Of a DNA stretch of 64,000 bases, positions 32,126 to 42,264 are shown in pieces. Under the pieces are notes generated by a model. The model ran no database searches. It was not told the origin of the DNA and was given only the letters and a program-made list of their open reading frames with translations. This DNA comes from Dastarcus helophoroides (Eukaryota; Arthropoda; Insecta; Coleoptera; Bothrideridae), in assembly GCA_028583605.1 (NCBI GenBank), contig CM053325.1, positions 47,872,987 to 47,936,986 on the forward strand. Direction: 5' to 3'. Position numbers and translations under genes: made by a program. Each line of letters starts with the position of its first letter. Position 1 is the first letter of the stretch.

Positions 32126-34109
32126 TGTTACGGAGTGTTTCCCCAGTGAAGGAGTCGTGGCTTAGTATTTACAATTTACCAGAAATTCTTCTAAGTGCCA
32201 CTGTCAATCGGTGAAATAATTTCCTTTACTATCGCCGGCTAGCGTTGGGGAAAGAGCAAGAGCCTCTTATTATTGCAGGCTGGGAGTCGTACACCCCTGT
32301 GAGGACCCCTCGTTTGGGCCGATGTGATAATCTAGTGAGTGGAAAACTTTTCAAAAATTGACAAGTCCGGAACTCAAGAGTAAAAATATTTCTAAGTCCA
32401 AGATTCCGTTTAAATAGAATTAAGTTTGGTAATTGCGCGGCACGACAGCTGAAGAATACCAAAAAGGGGCGCCAGGTGATTTTGAATCACGCAATATACC
32501 TAACGGAGACGTAGAAAAAAATCACCAAAATATACCCAGAACGGAAGCTGGACAACTTACTCCTAGATGGCGTAGTTCCCGTTCTCGTTGCCACTCTCTC
32601 TCTGGGACCTACCTTGATGAGATTGTTGTCGTCTATGTTTTAACCTTACAATTTAGACAGTCGTGAAAATAATACTTAGAACCAATAAAACAAATTATTT
32701 CAAAGGCAGAATAAGTTCAGTGCATTGCACGTTCTTTTAAAAATTGACAATATACGCACACAAGGTAATTGTATCTTGTTATCTTAAGTTAAAAATTATT
32801 GACACTATTTAGTTAAAAGAAAGTGCGCACTTTGTTTCGTACAGTTTCTTATAAAAGTTGGAATACTTTACCCTTGAAATATATTTCATATTTTAACGTT
32901 CTCGATTAATGAACACAAATATTAAGTTCCTGTCTCGTTTTAGAAATAACAAGAGCCGGGGAAAATTAATAGGCTATCTAAATTAAGGCAACTAAGATTG
33001 GATCTGAATGACTTAAAACTAAATTGAAAAGCGTGCCTCTGATGGCCCACGGGAGCAAAATTGACACTGGCTGGACCTAAGCCCACCAGAACAAGCTACG
33101 CAAGCAAACGAAAAGGGGCTGTAGGTAAAATTTCAAACCGTATTATAATTTAGGTTACAATCCAAATAACTGACACATCTATGGTTCCAACTACAATGAG
33201 ACAATCCTCAAATAATAATATAAAGAAGGGGTACTTAAGTGATCGTCGTGAAGGGTCCCAGGTCGAAGTGGATGCTTGTATTTCGTGCAGCTACTGAATC
33301 GATGTACACGAACTCCCTTCACCGAAGTCCTCGAAGCCCACACTTGGAGGTTTCCACGAGACGATGACCACTCCTTTGGACCTCCTCGTGTCTCTTTACA
33401 GGTCCTGATTGACAGATCAGAGATGGATCCAAAGTTACAGGTGACAAGGATTTAAAAATGAATCCGACAAGGATCCCAACCGAAAAAGAGCCTATAAAGA
33501 TTAAGAAAACAGGAATTGAAACACAGAACTTGTCCCCTGAAACCAAGAAAAATTAAAAAACACAACAAAGGTTGCTCTAACGCGTTTCGACAGCCAAGCT
33601 GTCATCTTCAGAGAGAAACTCTTGGTTTCAGGGGACAAGTTCTGTGTTTCAATTTTTGAAGATAACCAAGGACCAGTCCGTTCCATCAAACATAAGAAAA
33701 CAGGATTTACCCTTTTAAATACCGAGGGTTGAGGGGCACATGCTCATACCTTGTTTATTAGTCGGCTCTGCCGCGTGCTTGGGAAGCACCTCCCTGCTTT
33801 TCCGGAAAAACCGGAATCATCTGAGGCTTTCGTCCTAACCCAGTAACACCATGAAATACAATCGCCCCAGACGGTCCGAAGATGGGTTACAGTAAATCCC
33901 TCACCGGAAAAACATCCAAGATCCACTTGGAAAATTCTGTAACCTCACCTTGAGAAGGATGACACCCAAGTGAACGACAAGAGAGAAGATGGCCGATTTC
34001 CCCCACACCAAGAGTGACAGAAGATATGCCAGCACTTACAAAACCAACCGATGTATGTTTGGTGGCCTAGCCACAAGCACTATCTCTAACGGAAATTTAA
34101 ACCGTAACA
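32126..34109. mobile_element. LTR-like insertion (TGTTACGG...CCGTAACA) in the LINE
   Basis: Terminal inverted octamer TGTTACGG / CCGTAACA with TG and CA ends and a 4-bp target duplication ACCT (32122-32125, 34110-34113). Removing it with one ACCT restores the LINE reading, so the borders are firm. It is 1,984 bp including a nested Penelope fragment with 13-bp duplication (33515-33705), so about 1.8 kb on its own. I found no gag, protease, RT or integrase motif and no internal direct repeat, so a long solo LTR is the simplest reading; a non-coding LTR-type element is possible. Open frames inside are short and unrecognised. Confidence 0.65.
33515..33692. mobile_element. Penelope-type tail fragment, inverted pair
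   Basis: A minus-orientation copy of the tail hairpin block (core 33573-33617, stem GACAGC/GCTGTC) followed by a plus-orientation copy of the outer tail. The ends CACAGAACTTGTCCCCTGAA and TTCAGGGGACAAGTTCTGTG are exact inverted repeats. It is flanked by a 13-bp target duplication, TAAGAAAACAGGA (33502-33514 and 33693-33705), so the 178-bp pair inserted as one unit into the LTR-like element. Confidence 0.75.
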
Positions 34110-35692
34110 ACCTTTGTTGCAAGAGAGTCTAAACAATTTGCTTAGGACAGTAGTCAAGTCTGGAGCGCACTTCTTGGGAACAATAGCGGTGATACCATCC
34201 AAGCCAGAAACTTTCGAGGTGTCGAGCTCCAGGAGAATCTTCCTGATTGTGCTTTGTCTGAAAACAACTTCAGGCATTGAAGTGCCAGCCTTAGAACGGG
34301 TAGATGGTTCTGCGTATCGAGAATCAAGGTTGGAATTTTCAGCAAACATTAAGGCTATCAAGTGAGCCTTTTCCTTGGAAGTAGTTGCAATATTGTTATT
34401 GTTATCGAGTAAAGGTAGAAAATTTGAAGATGTAAAATTCTTTCCAGTCGACTTTGCAAATCTCCAAAAAGACCTGGAACCGTTCGAACAATTGATGATA
34501 AGCTTCTGGCGCATTTTACGATCGAAATCGATTTGTGCCTCGTCAATAACCTGTTTACAAAAATTTCGTGTATTTACAAAGTCTTGACTGAGCGATTATT
34601 TCGCCAACGACGATATGCTCGATTTTTGTAGGACACAGCCCGAACACACTTTTTGCTGAACCAATATTTACTGGAGGCAGACTTCTTTTGGTGGTAAGGA
34701 ATTGAGTATTCCATAATAACTGGGATAGTTTCAGTAATGGGTTCGGCGACTGAGGAAGGGTTGTCTGAGTAACAGCAGACTTGTTGCCATGGGAAAGATG
34801 CAAAGAAGTCTCTTAATTCTTTTCAGTTTACAGAGGTAAATTTCAAAACTTACGAGACTGTGTCTGAGAAGAAGACGAGGTGGTAAATGAAGCGAGCGAG
34901 AGGCTATAATTGGAATTCCAAGCGGTGATGTCATGGAGATTTTAAAAGAATTTGGAGAATTTGTAAGGAAAAGGTCGAGTAGATTAGGTTGATGGTTATC
35001 TACATCAGGAATTCTTGTGGGTTCCTCAACTAATTGAGATAGTCTACAAGTGATGGCGAAAGCCTGTGCCACCTTTCCCGCGTCGTCAGTTCAGGACGAA
35101 AACCTTAACCAGGGGATGTTGTGTACGTTGAAGTTACCGAGAAAGACAACCTCAGCGTTTGGATAATTCGTCTGTAGATGATCGAAAGTTACGGAGAGAT
35201 AAGAGAATAGTTGTCTGTATGAGGAATCGTTTGAAAACAAATACAGTAAACAAATGAATATTATTTTGCTTTTGGAGCAGATTTTCAACCTATCACATCA
35301 TAATCAGCAGATTCCAGTGCTTCTTCTCATTGGCAGGGCAGGTCGCTTCGCGTAAAAGCACAACTTCCCCTCTTATGTCGAAATTTTGTGTGCAAGTCGT
35401 AATTAGGGCAAAGCAAATGGACCGTATTGATGAAAGGGGAGACGTGAGATTCTGTCAGAGACAGCACATGGGGTTTTTCATTTTGAAGGTGTTGATGAAC
35501 TGAGTTTAGATTTGAGTTTAGCCCCCGAATGTTACTAAATTGAATTTTGAATAAATTATTTGAAAGGAACTTGGCCCGTGGCACATTAAAATTTTCCGTC
35601 GATTTTGGATTCCGTGGCACACTCTCCACCCGGACATCGGAACGGATGGGTAGTTTACGTCCGGAATTTTTCGCACAAAGAAAATCCATCAT
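34086..35692 (-). pseudogene. LINE ORF2, endonuclease and start of RT
   Basis: The APE-type endonuclease begins at FKIQFSNIRGLNSN and HVLSLTESHV (35327-35692) and continues with EVVFLGNFNVHN (35091-35288; the family has GDFN, so the catalytic Asp is Asn here). QLVEEPTRIPD...NLLDLFLTN follows (34731-35072). The RT start is at 34086-34514, with KVSGLDGITAIVPKKCAP and LSKLFRLSCNKG, where the family has G-x-DGI. At least three frame changes separate the pieces. It stops at the LTR-like insert at 34109. Confidence 0.8.
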
Positions 35693-35720
35693 CTTTGTTT
35701 TTAATAATTACAAGAAAAAA

Positions 35721-36084
35721 TTAGAGTAGATGAAAAAAGGAAATAAGAGAAAGGACAGGTTGAGGAGAGAAGAATACCAGGAACAGGCTCACGTGTCAGA
35801 GACGAAAACATGATGTAAGCATCATTTCACCATCTCCTAGTGTTACGTGGAGTGGTACTAACTGGGACGACTGAAAGCTCCAGTCTACCACCTGCAAACA
35901 TTAAGTTTGGATCCTCATCGTTAGATGACGCTGTCGTCGTGTCGTCATTGTCAATGTTTGCATTTATTTACATAGAAAATGTGTCGTGCCATATACGCAA
36001 GAGTAGAACGTCGAGAAATTGAGCTAAATCTGTCAACACTGAAGTACATTAGTAAAGATTCTATAATCCGTAGAAAATACTAAT
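35721..36084. other. Probable 5' region of the LINE, unassigned
   Basis: Lies upstream of LINE ORF2 on the minus strand. Composition is less AT-rich than the flanks (35800-35945). No ORF1 zinc knuckle was recognised, so the LINE may be 5' truncated or this may be its leader. Confidence 0.25.
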
Positions 36085-36200
36085 CTACGTAATAACCTAT
36101 AATAATTTATTATCCCTCCTTTTGACGAATTTGTATATATTGGGTTGCATTTCGGGCTCCTGAGGATCGTACTCTTGTATACATCGCCCTGTATGTACGT
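36085..36200 (-). repeat. Dispersed repeat R1, copy 2
   Basis: Reverse-complement partner of 7848-7945: ATAATAATTTATTATCC, ATTGGGTTGCAT and ACATCGCCCTGTATGT are shared in order. No coding content. Confidence 0.55.
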
Positions 36201-36975
36201 AAATATGCTAATCAATATTTACTTGTGTACCCCGATACTCATTATCTAACTGAGGGGAGGGGAGTTTAATTCGACTCCTTTAGATCCGTCACTGGTTTTT
36301 AAATTATATCATTTCGTTTAGGGAAATCCATATGTTCGGTCTAATTCAGATTAAAATGAGGAAATTATCGTGTTAACACACATGTTCACTGGTCTCTTCA
36401 TGCGCTGACAGGAGAAAAACTAATTTCCGCTTAGCCACTGAGGTGGAAACGAAAAACAATTTGCACGTGCCAATTTATGGTTGAAGGCCTTCAAAAATGC
36501 CAAATAATCAGCCCAAAACTACATTTAAGACGAACTTCCGTTTTTTCTATAAATTTTCGAGGAATATATTGCTATACCGGCACAATTTATTACATTGGAG
36601 AAAAGTGTAATCCGTGATATAAATGGAAAACAAAAGCAATGTTATCTGATTGTGGGGCCGTTTTAATAGGAAATAAATATTATTTTTTTCAGTGACTAAA
36701 AATACAATTAGATCGTCGATAAAACCCAAAGTGCACACTTCGTAATTCGATTTTATAGCATACACTTCAATGGTAGATTGTGTTTAGTCTTTTTAAATCT
36801 AAAGTGGAAATTTTGACTTTAAGCTCCAAATTTCACAAAAAGACGAAAGCTCGACTTCGAACTCAATATATCTATTTATGTATTTTTAGTCATAATTATT
36901 CAATGCAATATAGACATTTATGGGAATTTTAATTTAAACATCAAAGCTACTGACGTTTTTATAGTTTTTAATTTA
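36201..36975. other. AT-rich stretch, nothing assigned
   Basis: No gene, repeat partner or clear structure recognised. Confidence 0.3.
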
Positions 36976-36979
36976 ACGA

Positions 36980-37245
36980 GATTATTTAAGCGACTTATAA
37001 TAATCGAGTATGTTGCCAGGTGACGAGGCCGAGTCGTCTGGCCACGGCCGAGATTGTTTAAATCGCTAATAATCGAGTTGTATTTAAAGCTTTATCGTAT
37101 CATTTACAACGATGACATAAAAAAAATTAACAAATTTTTAAAATGAAATTTGCATTTAGGGTATTATGACAGGTAACTAACGTATTATGTGGTACTAAGT
37201 TATTATAAAGCTGCTAAATATTATGAGGTTAATAATTATCAATAA
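36980..37245 (+). repeat. Dispersed repeat R2 with imperfect palindrome
   Basis: The first part (TATAATAATCGAG...GTTTAAATCGCTAATAATCG, then AAAGCTTTATCGTATCATTTAC) matches the reverse complement of 59345-59445. The second part (AAAATGAAATTTGCAT, GGTAACTAACGTATTATG, CTAAGTTATTATAAAG) matches the reverse complement of about 58290-58400. In the partner the two parts are about 0.95 kb apart, so one copy is deleted or the other has gained sequence. Confidence 0.6.
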
Positions 37246-37715
37246 AGATTTAATTTTAACAAGATTTAATTTTCAATGACACGATAAAATCTCTTATTTA
37301 TACTCAGAATGTTGGCCATTTTAATAAAGAAGATTGGAAAAAAAGTCGAATTTTGAAAAACTTTCGGTATTCATAAGGAAAAACTTTATCTCTCAATGTT
37401 AAGTAAATGCACAATATTTTAGCTTTAATCTGTTTTCAACAGAAAAGTCAAGAAGGATTGTTGTCAGATTCTTTGAAAAAGATCTAATTTCGAGTTGAAT
37501 GGTGGTGTTTAATTCAAATCTGTGCGACATCTATTGAAATTTTAGATCAAAGTCTAAATTAGGAGAGTGGAAATTTCAATTTTAACGTAAAATATTAATT
37601 GTAAGTTTAAATTGGAAATGTTGAGAGCAAAATAAAAATGTTAAATATAAAATTAAAAATTTGAAGAATAAATAAATAAAAATTGTACTATAGTTTCGTA
37701 CGTGTTAAAATTATA
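37246..37715. other. AT-rich stretch, nothing assigned
   Basis: AAATTT/TTTAAAT-rich, without a gene. It ends at a TACAGGGTGAGTCAGAAAGA sequence (37714-37733) typical of small-element termini. Confidence 0.3.
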
Positions 37716-37798
37716 CAGGGTGAGTCAGAAAGAATGGGCCAGCGTTAAACTAAAAATTCTTCTTCCTCTTCACTTCAGGTTTTAGGCATTATTGCCTG

Positions 37799-38150
37799 TT
37801 ACGATACCCATCTTTTTCTTGGCATACCAATACTTCTTCTTCCAATACATCTATAAAATCTTGCTTTGGCAGGCAACCTTTTTTCATTCATTCGTTGAAC
37901 ATGTTCTTTCCATTTAAATTTATGTTCTGTTATTTTATCGTTTATGTCAAAGTTGTTTAACTCTGTTTTTATATCTCTACTTCTTATTTTATCCAGTTTT
38001 GTGCAATCTTTCACTCTCCTAAGAAATGTTTTCTTTTCTTGTCGTTGTCCATGTTTCGCTTCTGTATAACAGGGTTGGAATAGCTATCGTCTTATAAAAT
38101 TTTATTTGCGTATCTTTTATTGTTTTAGTGTTCTGCTAATAGTTCCGCAA
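37799..38150 (-). pseudogene. LINE reverse transcriptase, C-terminal fragment
   Basis: The minus strand reads MKDCTKLDKIRSRDIKTEL, then HKFKWKEHVQRMNEKRLPAK and GRRSIGMPRKRWV. This is the C-terminal end of RTE/Jockey-group LINE proteins (LDRIRNEDI..., RW-x-GHV-x-RM, GRR-x-x-GRPRKRW). Upstream (38014-38150) frame-shifted pieces fit the preceding region (SETWTT). No catalytic RT part remains. Confidence 0.7.
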
Positions 38151-38217
38151 ATATGAGTGAATTTATTAAGTTTTTCTTCTACGTCATTATTTCGATCATA
38201 TGATACATTGAAATACA

Positions 38218-38670
38218 AATTTTGAAACCAAGAAAGATTAAAAAATACAACAAAGGTTGCTCGATAGCCAAGCTATCCTCTTCAGAGAGATAGCAACACC
38301 TAGTCCTAAAATTAACCCTTATATACTACGAATATTCACTTCGTGCATGACCGACCGTATCCGAAAGCGCATGCGCATCTAATCATACACATCGTAGTGC
38401 CACAATTCATAATCTATCAACCTTAACTATTTTTAACAGAGATGAATGGCCTAAAGGTCCAGCGCAACCATTCATAAGGTTGTTTCCAGCCTTATGGATG
38501 ACTAAGCTTTCACCTGCATTTAATGTATAATTCTTATTTACTACCCTTAACAGTTTAATATTATTATTTATCCAATTCAAAAGCTTGTCGAGCCACACTT
38601 GACTTCTCAGTTCTTCCGTTCCTCAAATGAGCCAAATGCTCCTTCAGTCGGATTTTAAGAGATCGTCTAG
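38218..38670 (-). pseudogene. Penelope-like element 3' end, GIY-YIG remnant plus tail
   Basis: On the minus strand, RRSLKIRLKEHLAHLRNG and RTEKSSVARQAFELDK (38585-38670) match the middle of the GIY-YIG endonuclease of Penelope-like elements (LK-x-RLKEH...G-x-T-x-KS-x-VA). A frameshift then leads to 38407-38598, ending AGESLVIHKAGNNLMN, which fits the GIY-YIG C-terminus (E-x-L-x-IHK). About 100 bp after the stop comes the tail block (core 38257-38290) with stem GATAGC/GCTATC, lacking the AAACGCGTTA part. This association ties the dispersed tail repeat to a Penelope-like family. The RT domain is absent. Confidence 0.65.
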
Positions 38671-38693
38671 TCTGCTCGACTGAAGGAGCATTT
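38634..38693. repeat. Perfect 17-bp inverted repeat, 26-bp loop
   Basis: AAATGCTCCTTCAGTCG (38634-38650) and CGACTGAAGGAGCATTT (38677-38693). It sits at the junction between the Penelope relic and the mariner relic. The left arm is coding in the former (RLKEHL region), so the right arm may be a junction duplication. Confidence 0.7.
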
Positions 38694-38694
38694 G

Positions 38695-39568
38695 TCCTAT
38701 GCCCGTCGTCCTCGGACTAGTGTGAAAGCGGACAAGATTAACGCTGTTCAACGGAAGGTGATCGCCGTTTAACTGTTGGTGGAATTGCAGCTCAGATAGG
38801 GATAAGCTTTGGGAGTGCTCAATCCATCATTACAGATGAGCTGGGGTTTCGAAAAATTTCTGCCAGGTGGGTACCTCGTTTTTTGACTGAAGAACAGACA
38901 CAACAACTTCTGGAGATTTGTCAGCGCCATCTTGGACGTTTTTAACTCGAAGGTGATGCTTTTATGCAACGTATCGTTACGTGTGATGAGACTTGGGTCC
39001 ACCATTACACCCCAAAATCTAAACAACCAAGCATAAATTGGAGAAGAAAGAGAAGCATACGCGAAAGGGAAAGGGGCACCCGTCAAGGTAAAACTTGCCT
39101 CTCAGCTAGAAAGGTTCTTGCGACAGGGTTTTGGGATTTTAAAGCAGTTGTGAACGTCGATTTTCTGCATGAACGTCGTACGGTTAATGCTGCCTACTAT
39201 TGCCAGCTATTGGATGAAGCAACACGTGCATGTCGGCGAAAGAGGTACGAATTTTGGTCAGAAATGTGATTTAGCTTTACGACAATGCCCGCCCCGCCTC
39301 AGCCAATCTGACACATCAAAAATTAGAGGGAATGCGTTGGGCAACATTAGAACACTCTCCTTATAGTCTTGACTTATCACCATGCGATTATCATAGGTTT
39401 GAGCTACTGAAAGAAGCTCCAAGAGGTAAGCGATTCCATGATGATGCTACTGTTGAGCCATTTGTACGCAATTGGCTGGAAACACGCTTTTATGATGATG
39501 GTATTAAAAAACTCCCAAACGGTTGGGAAAAATGCATAACAAAATCAGGAGAATATGTAGAAAAATAG
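38695..39568 (+). pseudogene. mariner transposase (DD34D)
   Basis: The HTH/linker part reads RRLTVGGIAAQIGISFGSAQ and RKISARWVPRFLTEEQ (38754-38940). The catalytic domain follows with CDETWVHHYTP (first Asp at 38985), ATGFWDFKAVVNVDFLHE, a second Asp in DNARP (39281) and the third in PYSLDLSPCDYH (39386), exactly 34 residues later, which is the mariner DD34D signature. Frameshifts lie near 38750, 38945 and 39275, and the N-terminus is incomplete. A possible right end (TTTGATTCCCCCTAGTA) is near 39632-39648; the left terminal repeat is missing. Inactive. Confidence 0.85.
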
Positions 39569-40382
39569 TTAACAACTTTCATATATGTATCTTAGATCAA
39601 TAAATCTTTAAAAACTAATTCCGGTTCATATTTGATTCCCCCTAGTACATTGAACCTTCTAAATGCAAATAGAAAACCAATAGATTTAGACGAACTATAC
39701 AAGAGTACCTTTTCTTTGTAGAATCGTAGGTCGTTCTTTTATATTTGCTAATTTTTTAAAACATAACTCAACACATAAAGAAAATATGTTTTAATTTACG
39801 TAAATAATAATGTGAAACTAGCGTCCTCTGGAGGCGAGGTCAAAATAAACCCCTCAAAATTTATAATTCTCACACCGAAAAACATAAAATTCCCAAATAT
39901 TAAATTTATACCTTTGAAACTGTCTCAGTTATTGAGAAATTTCAGAATAAAATTTAAAATTTGGACGCCCTGTATCTCTTAAACTAACGACATTGGTATG
40001 AGGCATGTTAAGCTCAAACGTAATATTTTGATGTTTTATATCTGCAGTTTAGCAAATAATTATATTTAAAGTTGCCTATAAAATACAGGCTGTTCAACGA
40101 GGAATGGGACAGTGCAATATCTCAGGAACGAAGGGTGATTTAGACAATATGAACATCATTTGAACAAAGAGAACAAACATTTTTTTCTCGAAAATCAAAA
40201 GGAATTACTTCTTACCCTTTTACACTCTTAAGAGGAACTGGATCCACTCTACGTATAAAAGATATAAAGAACCTGAGTCCTAGAGAGCTCTATTCTGAGA
40301 AATTCCGAATCAATAGAGACATGGCAATAGAGAATGGCAAAAATTGATTAACAATTGCGACCTGTAGCGTAATAATTTATAA
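39569..40382. other. Stretch with small-element termini, no gene
   Basis: Contains GGACGCCCTGTATCTC at about 39963 and ATACAGGCTGTTCAACGAGG at about 40083, both like ends of small insect elements; no full element could be delimited. Confidence 0.3.
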
Positions 40383-40612
40383 CAGACATTCAACAGACTG
40401 ACAGACGATTTAAAAATCTATCAAGTGGTATCATCGTCCCCTCTATCCAGAAAGCTATATTACAACTGATTTAATGCAAAATTACTCAAGATATAATCAG
40501 ACATTCAACAGACTGACAGACAATTTAAAAATGTATCAAATGGTATCATGTCGCCTTTATCCAGAAAGTTATATTGCAACTGATTTGATGCAAAATTATT
40601 CTAGATATAATC
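40383..40612 (+). repeat. 115-bp tandem duplication
   Basis: Two head-to-tail units (40383-40497, 40498-40612) sharing CAGACATTCAACAGACTGAC, TATCCAGAAAG and TGCAAAATTA-TC-AGATATAATC with about a dozen differences. The unit length is not a multiple of 3 and a stop occurs in unit 1, so the open frame starting at 40474 is not evidence of a gene. Confidence 0.75.
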
Positions 40613-40689
40613 ATTTTTGTAGTAAAAAGTCGTGTTTTTTGACATTTTCCAATAATAGAGCAAACTACGACCATTTTGTGCAATAAAAA

Positions 40690-41452
40690 ATGTAAACTCA
40701 ACCATTTCGAATTTTCCATAATTTTTACATATCGTTAAAAATAAAAATCAAAATAAGTGAACAAAAAAAAAATTTAAGCAAAAAATTTAGAAATAACAAA
40801 GTCACAATCTCGGGAAAAGTCAATTTTTAGAGATGCGTAATTGAATTTAAAAAATAACGAACTGAAAAAACCGTTTCCAAATTACAAGAAAGAAGATCGA
40901 CATTGCAAGACTAAAATTGAAACCTTACGTAAAAGAAAATTCCCTAAAAATGGCTAACTTTGTAAGACTAAATTTTAAAACTTGGAATTTTAATAATAAA
41001 GTGGAAATTCAACAAAAATTACGAAATTTTGAGTCAAAACTTAAATAACTTATGTTAGATTTTTCAAAATTCATCCCCTTAGGATGTTAAATATAGGATA
41101 AAAATGTGCGTAGAAGGTAGTCATTTTTCAAATTGAAATATGGAAATTGGCTTTTTGGCTTCTCTTTATAAATAAGAGTGTGTTGTATCAGCGTTTTTGG
41201 AAATTCATCACTAAAATTTGTGTGGAAGCGCGTCATTTTTACACTTCCGTATCTTAGAAAAAATGGAACTCCTATAATCTTCCCCTTGTGGCCGTCCGTC
41301 TGCCACAAAGAGGTTTTCCTCGAAAACACTGTAATGTAGGAAATCGAATATTTGTACACCGTTATTTCTCAAGGATCGACGCAAATATCTTCAGCCAATG
41401 ATTAGAAAAAGAAAATATTTTATAATAAAATGGAGCACCGAAAAATGTTTAG
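40690..41452. other. AT-rich stretch, nothing assigned
   Basis: No gene recognised; contains AAATTTAAAA-type words. Confidence 0.3.
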
Positions 41453-42264
41453 TTAGGAGAGAGTGGGGTATTCTGGACCACGGGGAATTGCGGACCAGCT
41501 TTATAGTTTTTTCTCTAGTGGTTGGCAGCTACAAATAGCTGTCGTCAGCTCGTCTCATGTTAAGCTCATTTTATCTTCAGTATTCGACTTGTGCACACGA
41601 ACCGTTACCTCGCTTCGATACCAAATAGAAATGTGATACTTAAAATTTTTTTTTTCACTTTAAGTTTCCTCTAATTTAATTACACTTTTCCAGAACCAAC
41701 TCAGGTAAATATCTTCATAATATTTGCGGAACCTTAAGTGTTCGACACAAACGTGAAATTTTCTATGAAATTTGTATTTGGTTACTCATATGTTGCCATA
41801 TTGTAAAAAAGAACGTTCGGGGAATTATGGACCACTTTTTTGGGGAATTTTACATTTCACAAGCTAACTTCGTGCATTTGATGTATATAAGTGATTATTC
41901 ATCCAAATTTTCAACACAGCATTATTTTTTGGCAAGTTCTAATAGTTTTTTGATACGATAATAATTTCGTTTCCAATTGATTTTCATTGCCATTTATCAC
42001 TCCACTTTACTTTGTTTCTTTTTTATACTAAATCTTCTGTCATTTTTAATAAAAAATGAAAGGTTTTTCTACCACGTTTTTTCATTTTTTAACTGATTCA
42101 AAAAGTGGTCTGATATAAGTTATATAATTTAATACAATTTTACCAAACAGCTGCGACCCAAAGAGAGGTTGTACCACAAGGCTTTGAAATTAAAAAAAAA
42201 ATATTTGTTTGCCATTTTTTAGCCAAAATAAAAAGGCGGTCCGCAATAACCCAGTTTCCCCTAA
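41453..42264. mobile_element. TIR element with GGACCA-type ends
   Basis: The left end TTAGGAGAGAGTGGGGTATT followed by CTGGACCA matches, in reverse complement, the right end TTAGGGGAAACTGGGTTATT followed by GCGGACC. An extra internal copy GGGGAATTATGGACCAC lies at about 41819. The inside is AT-rich with no transposase. The target duplication is not clear. A non-autonomous DNA element of about 0.8 kb is the best reading. Confidence 0.5.

Larger units (their letters stand above)
25655..35720 (-). mobile_element. Jockey/CR1-like LINE, interrupted twice
   Basis: One minus-strand LINE reads from about 35720 down to 25655 once two later insertions are set aside: an LTR-like element at 32126-34109 and a Gypsy element at 26647-31816. 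Across the first break the reading resumes (LFRLSCNKG on one side; FPN and then KSAKVHPVPKKGK on the other) when the insert and one ACCT copy are removed. Across the second, the RT runs from GTLDILK to VWYRSLLAKL and ELCHLISNFL. About 2.9 kb of LINE sequence is present. Order: endonuclease, RT fingers/palm, YADD, C-terminal domain. Many frameshifts mean it is dead. A second 3' copy is at 54790-55742. Confidence 0.85.

Noticed and set aside
40474..40686. 70-codon open frame over the tandem repeat
   Set aside because: The repeat unit (115 bp) is not a multiple of 3 and the first unit is closed in the same frame; open reading is incidental.
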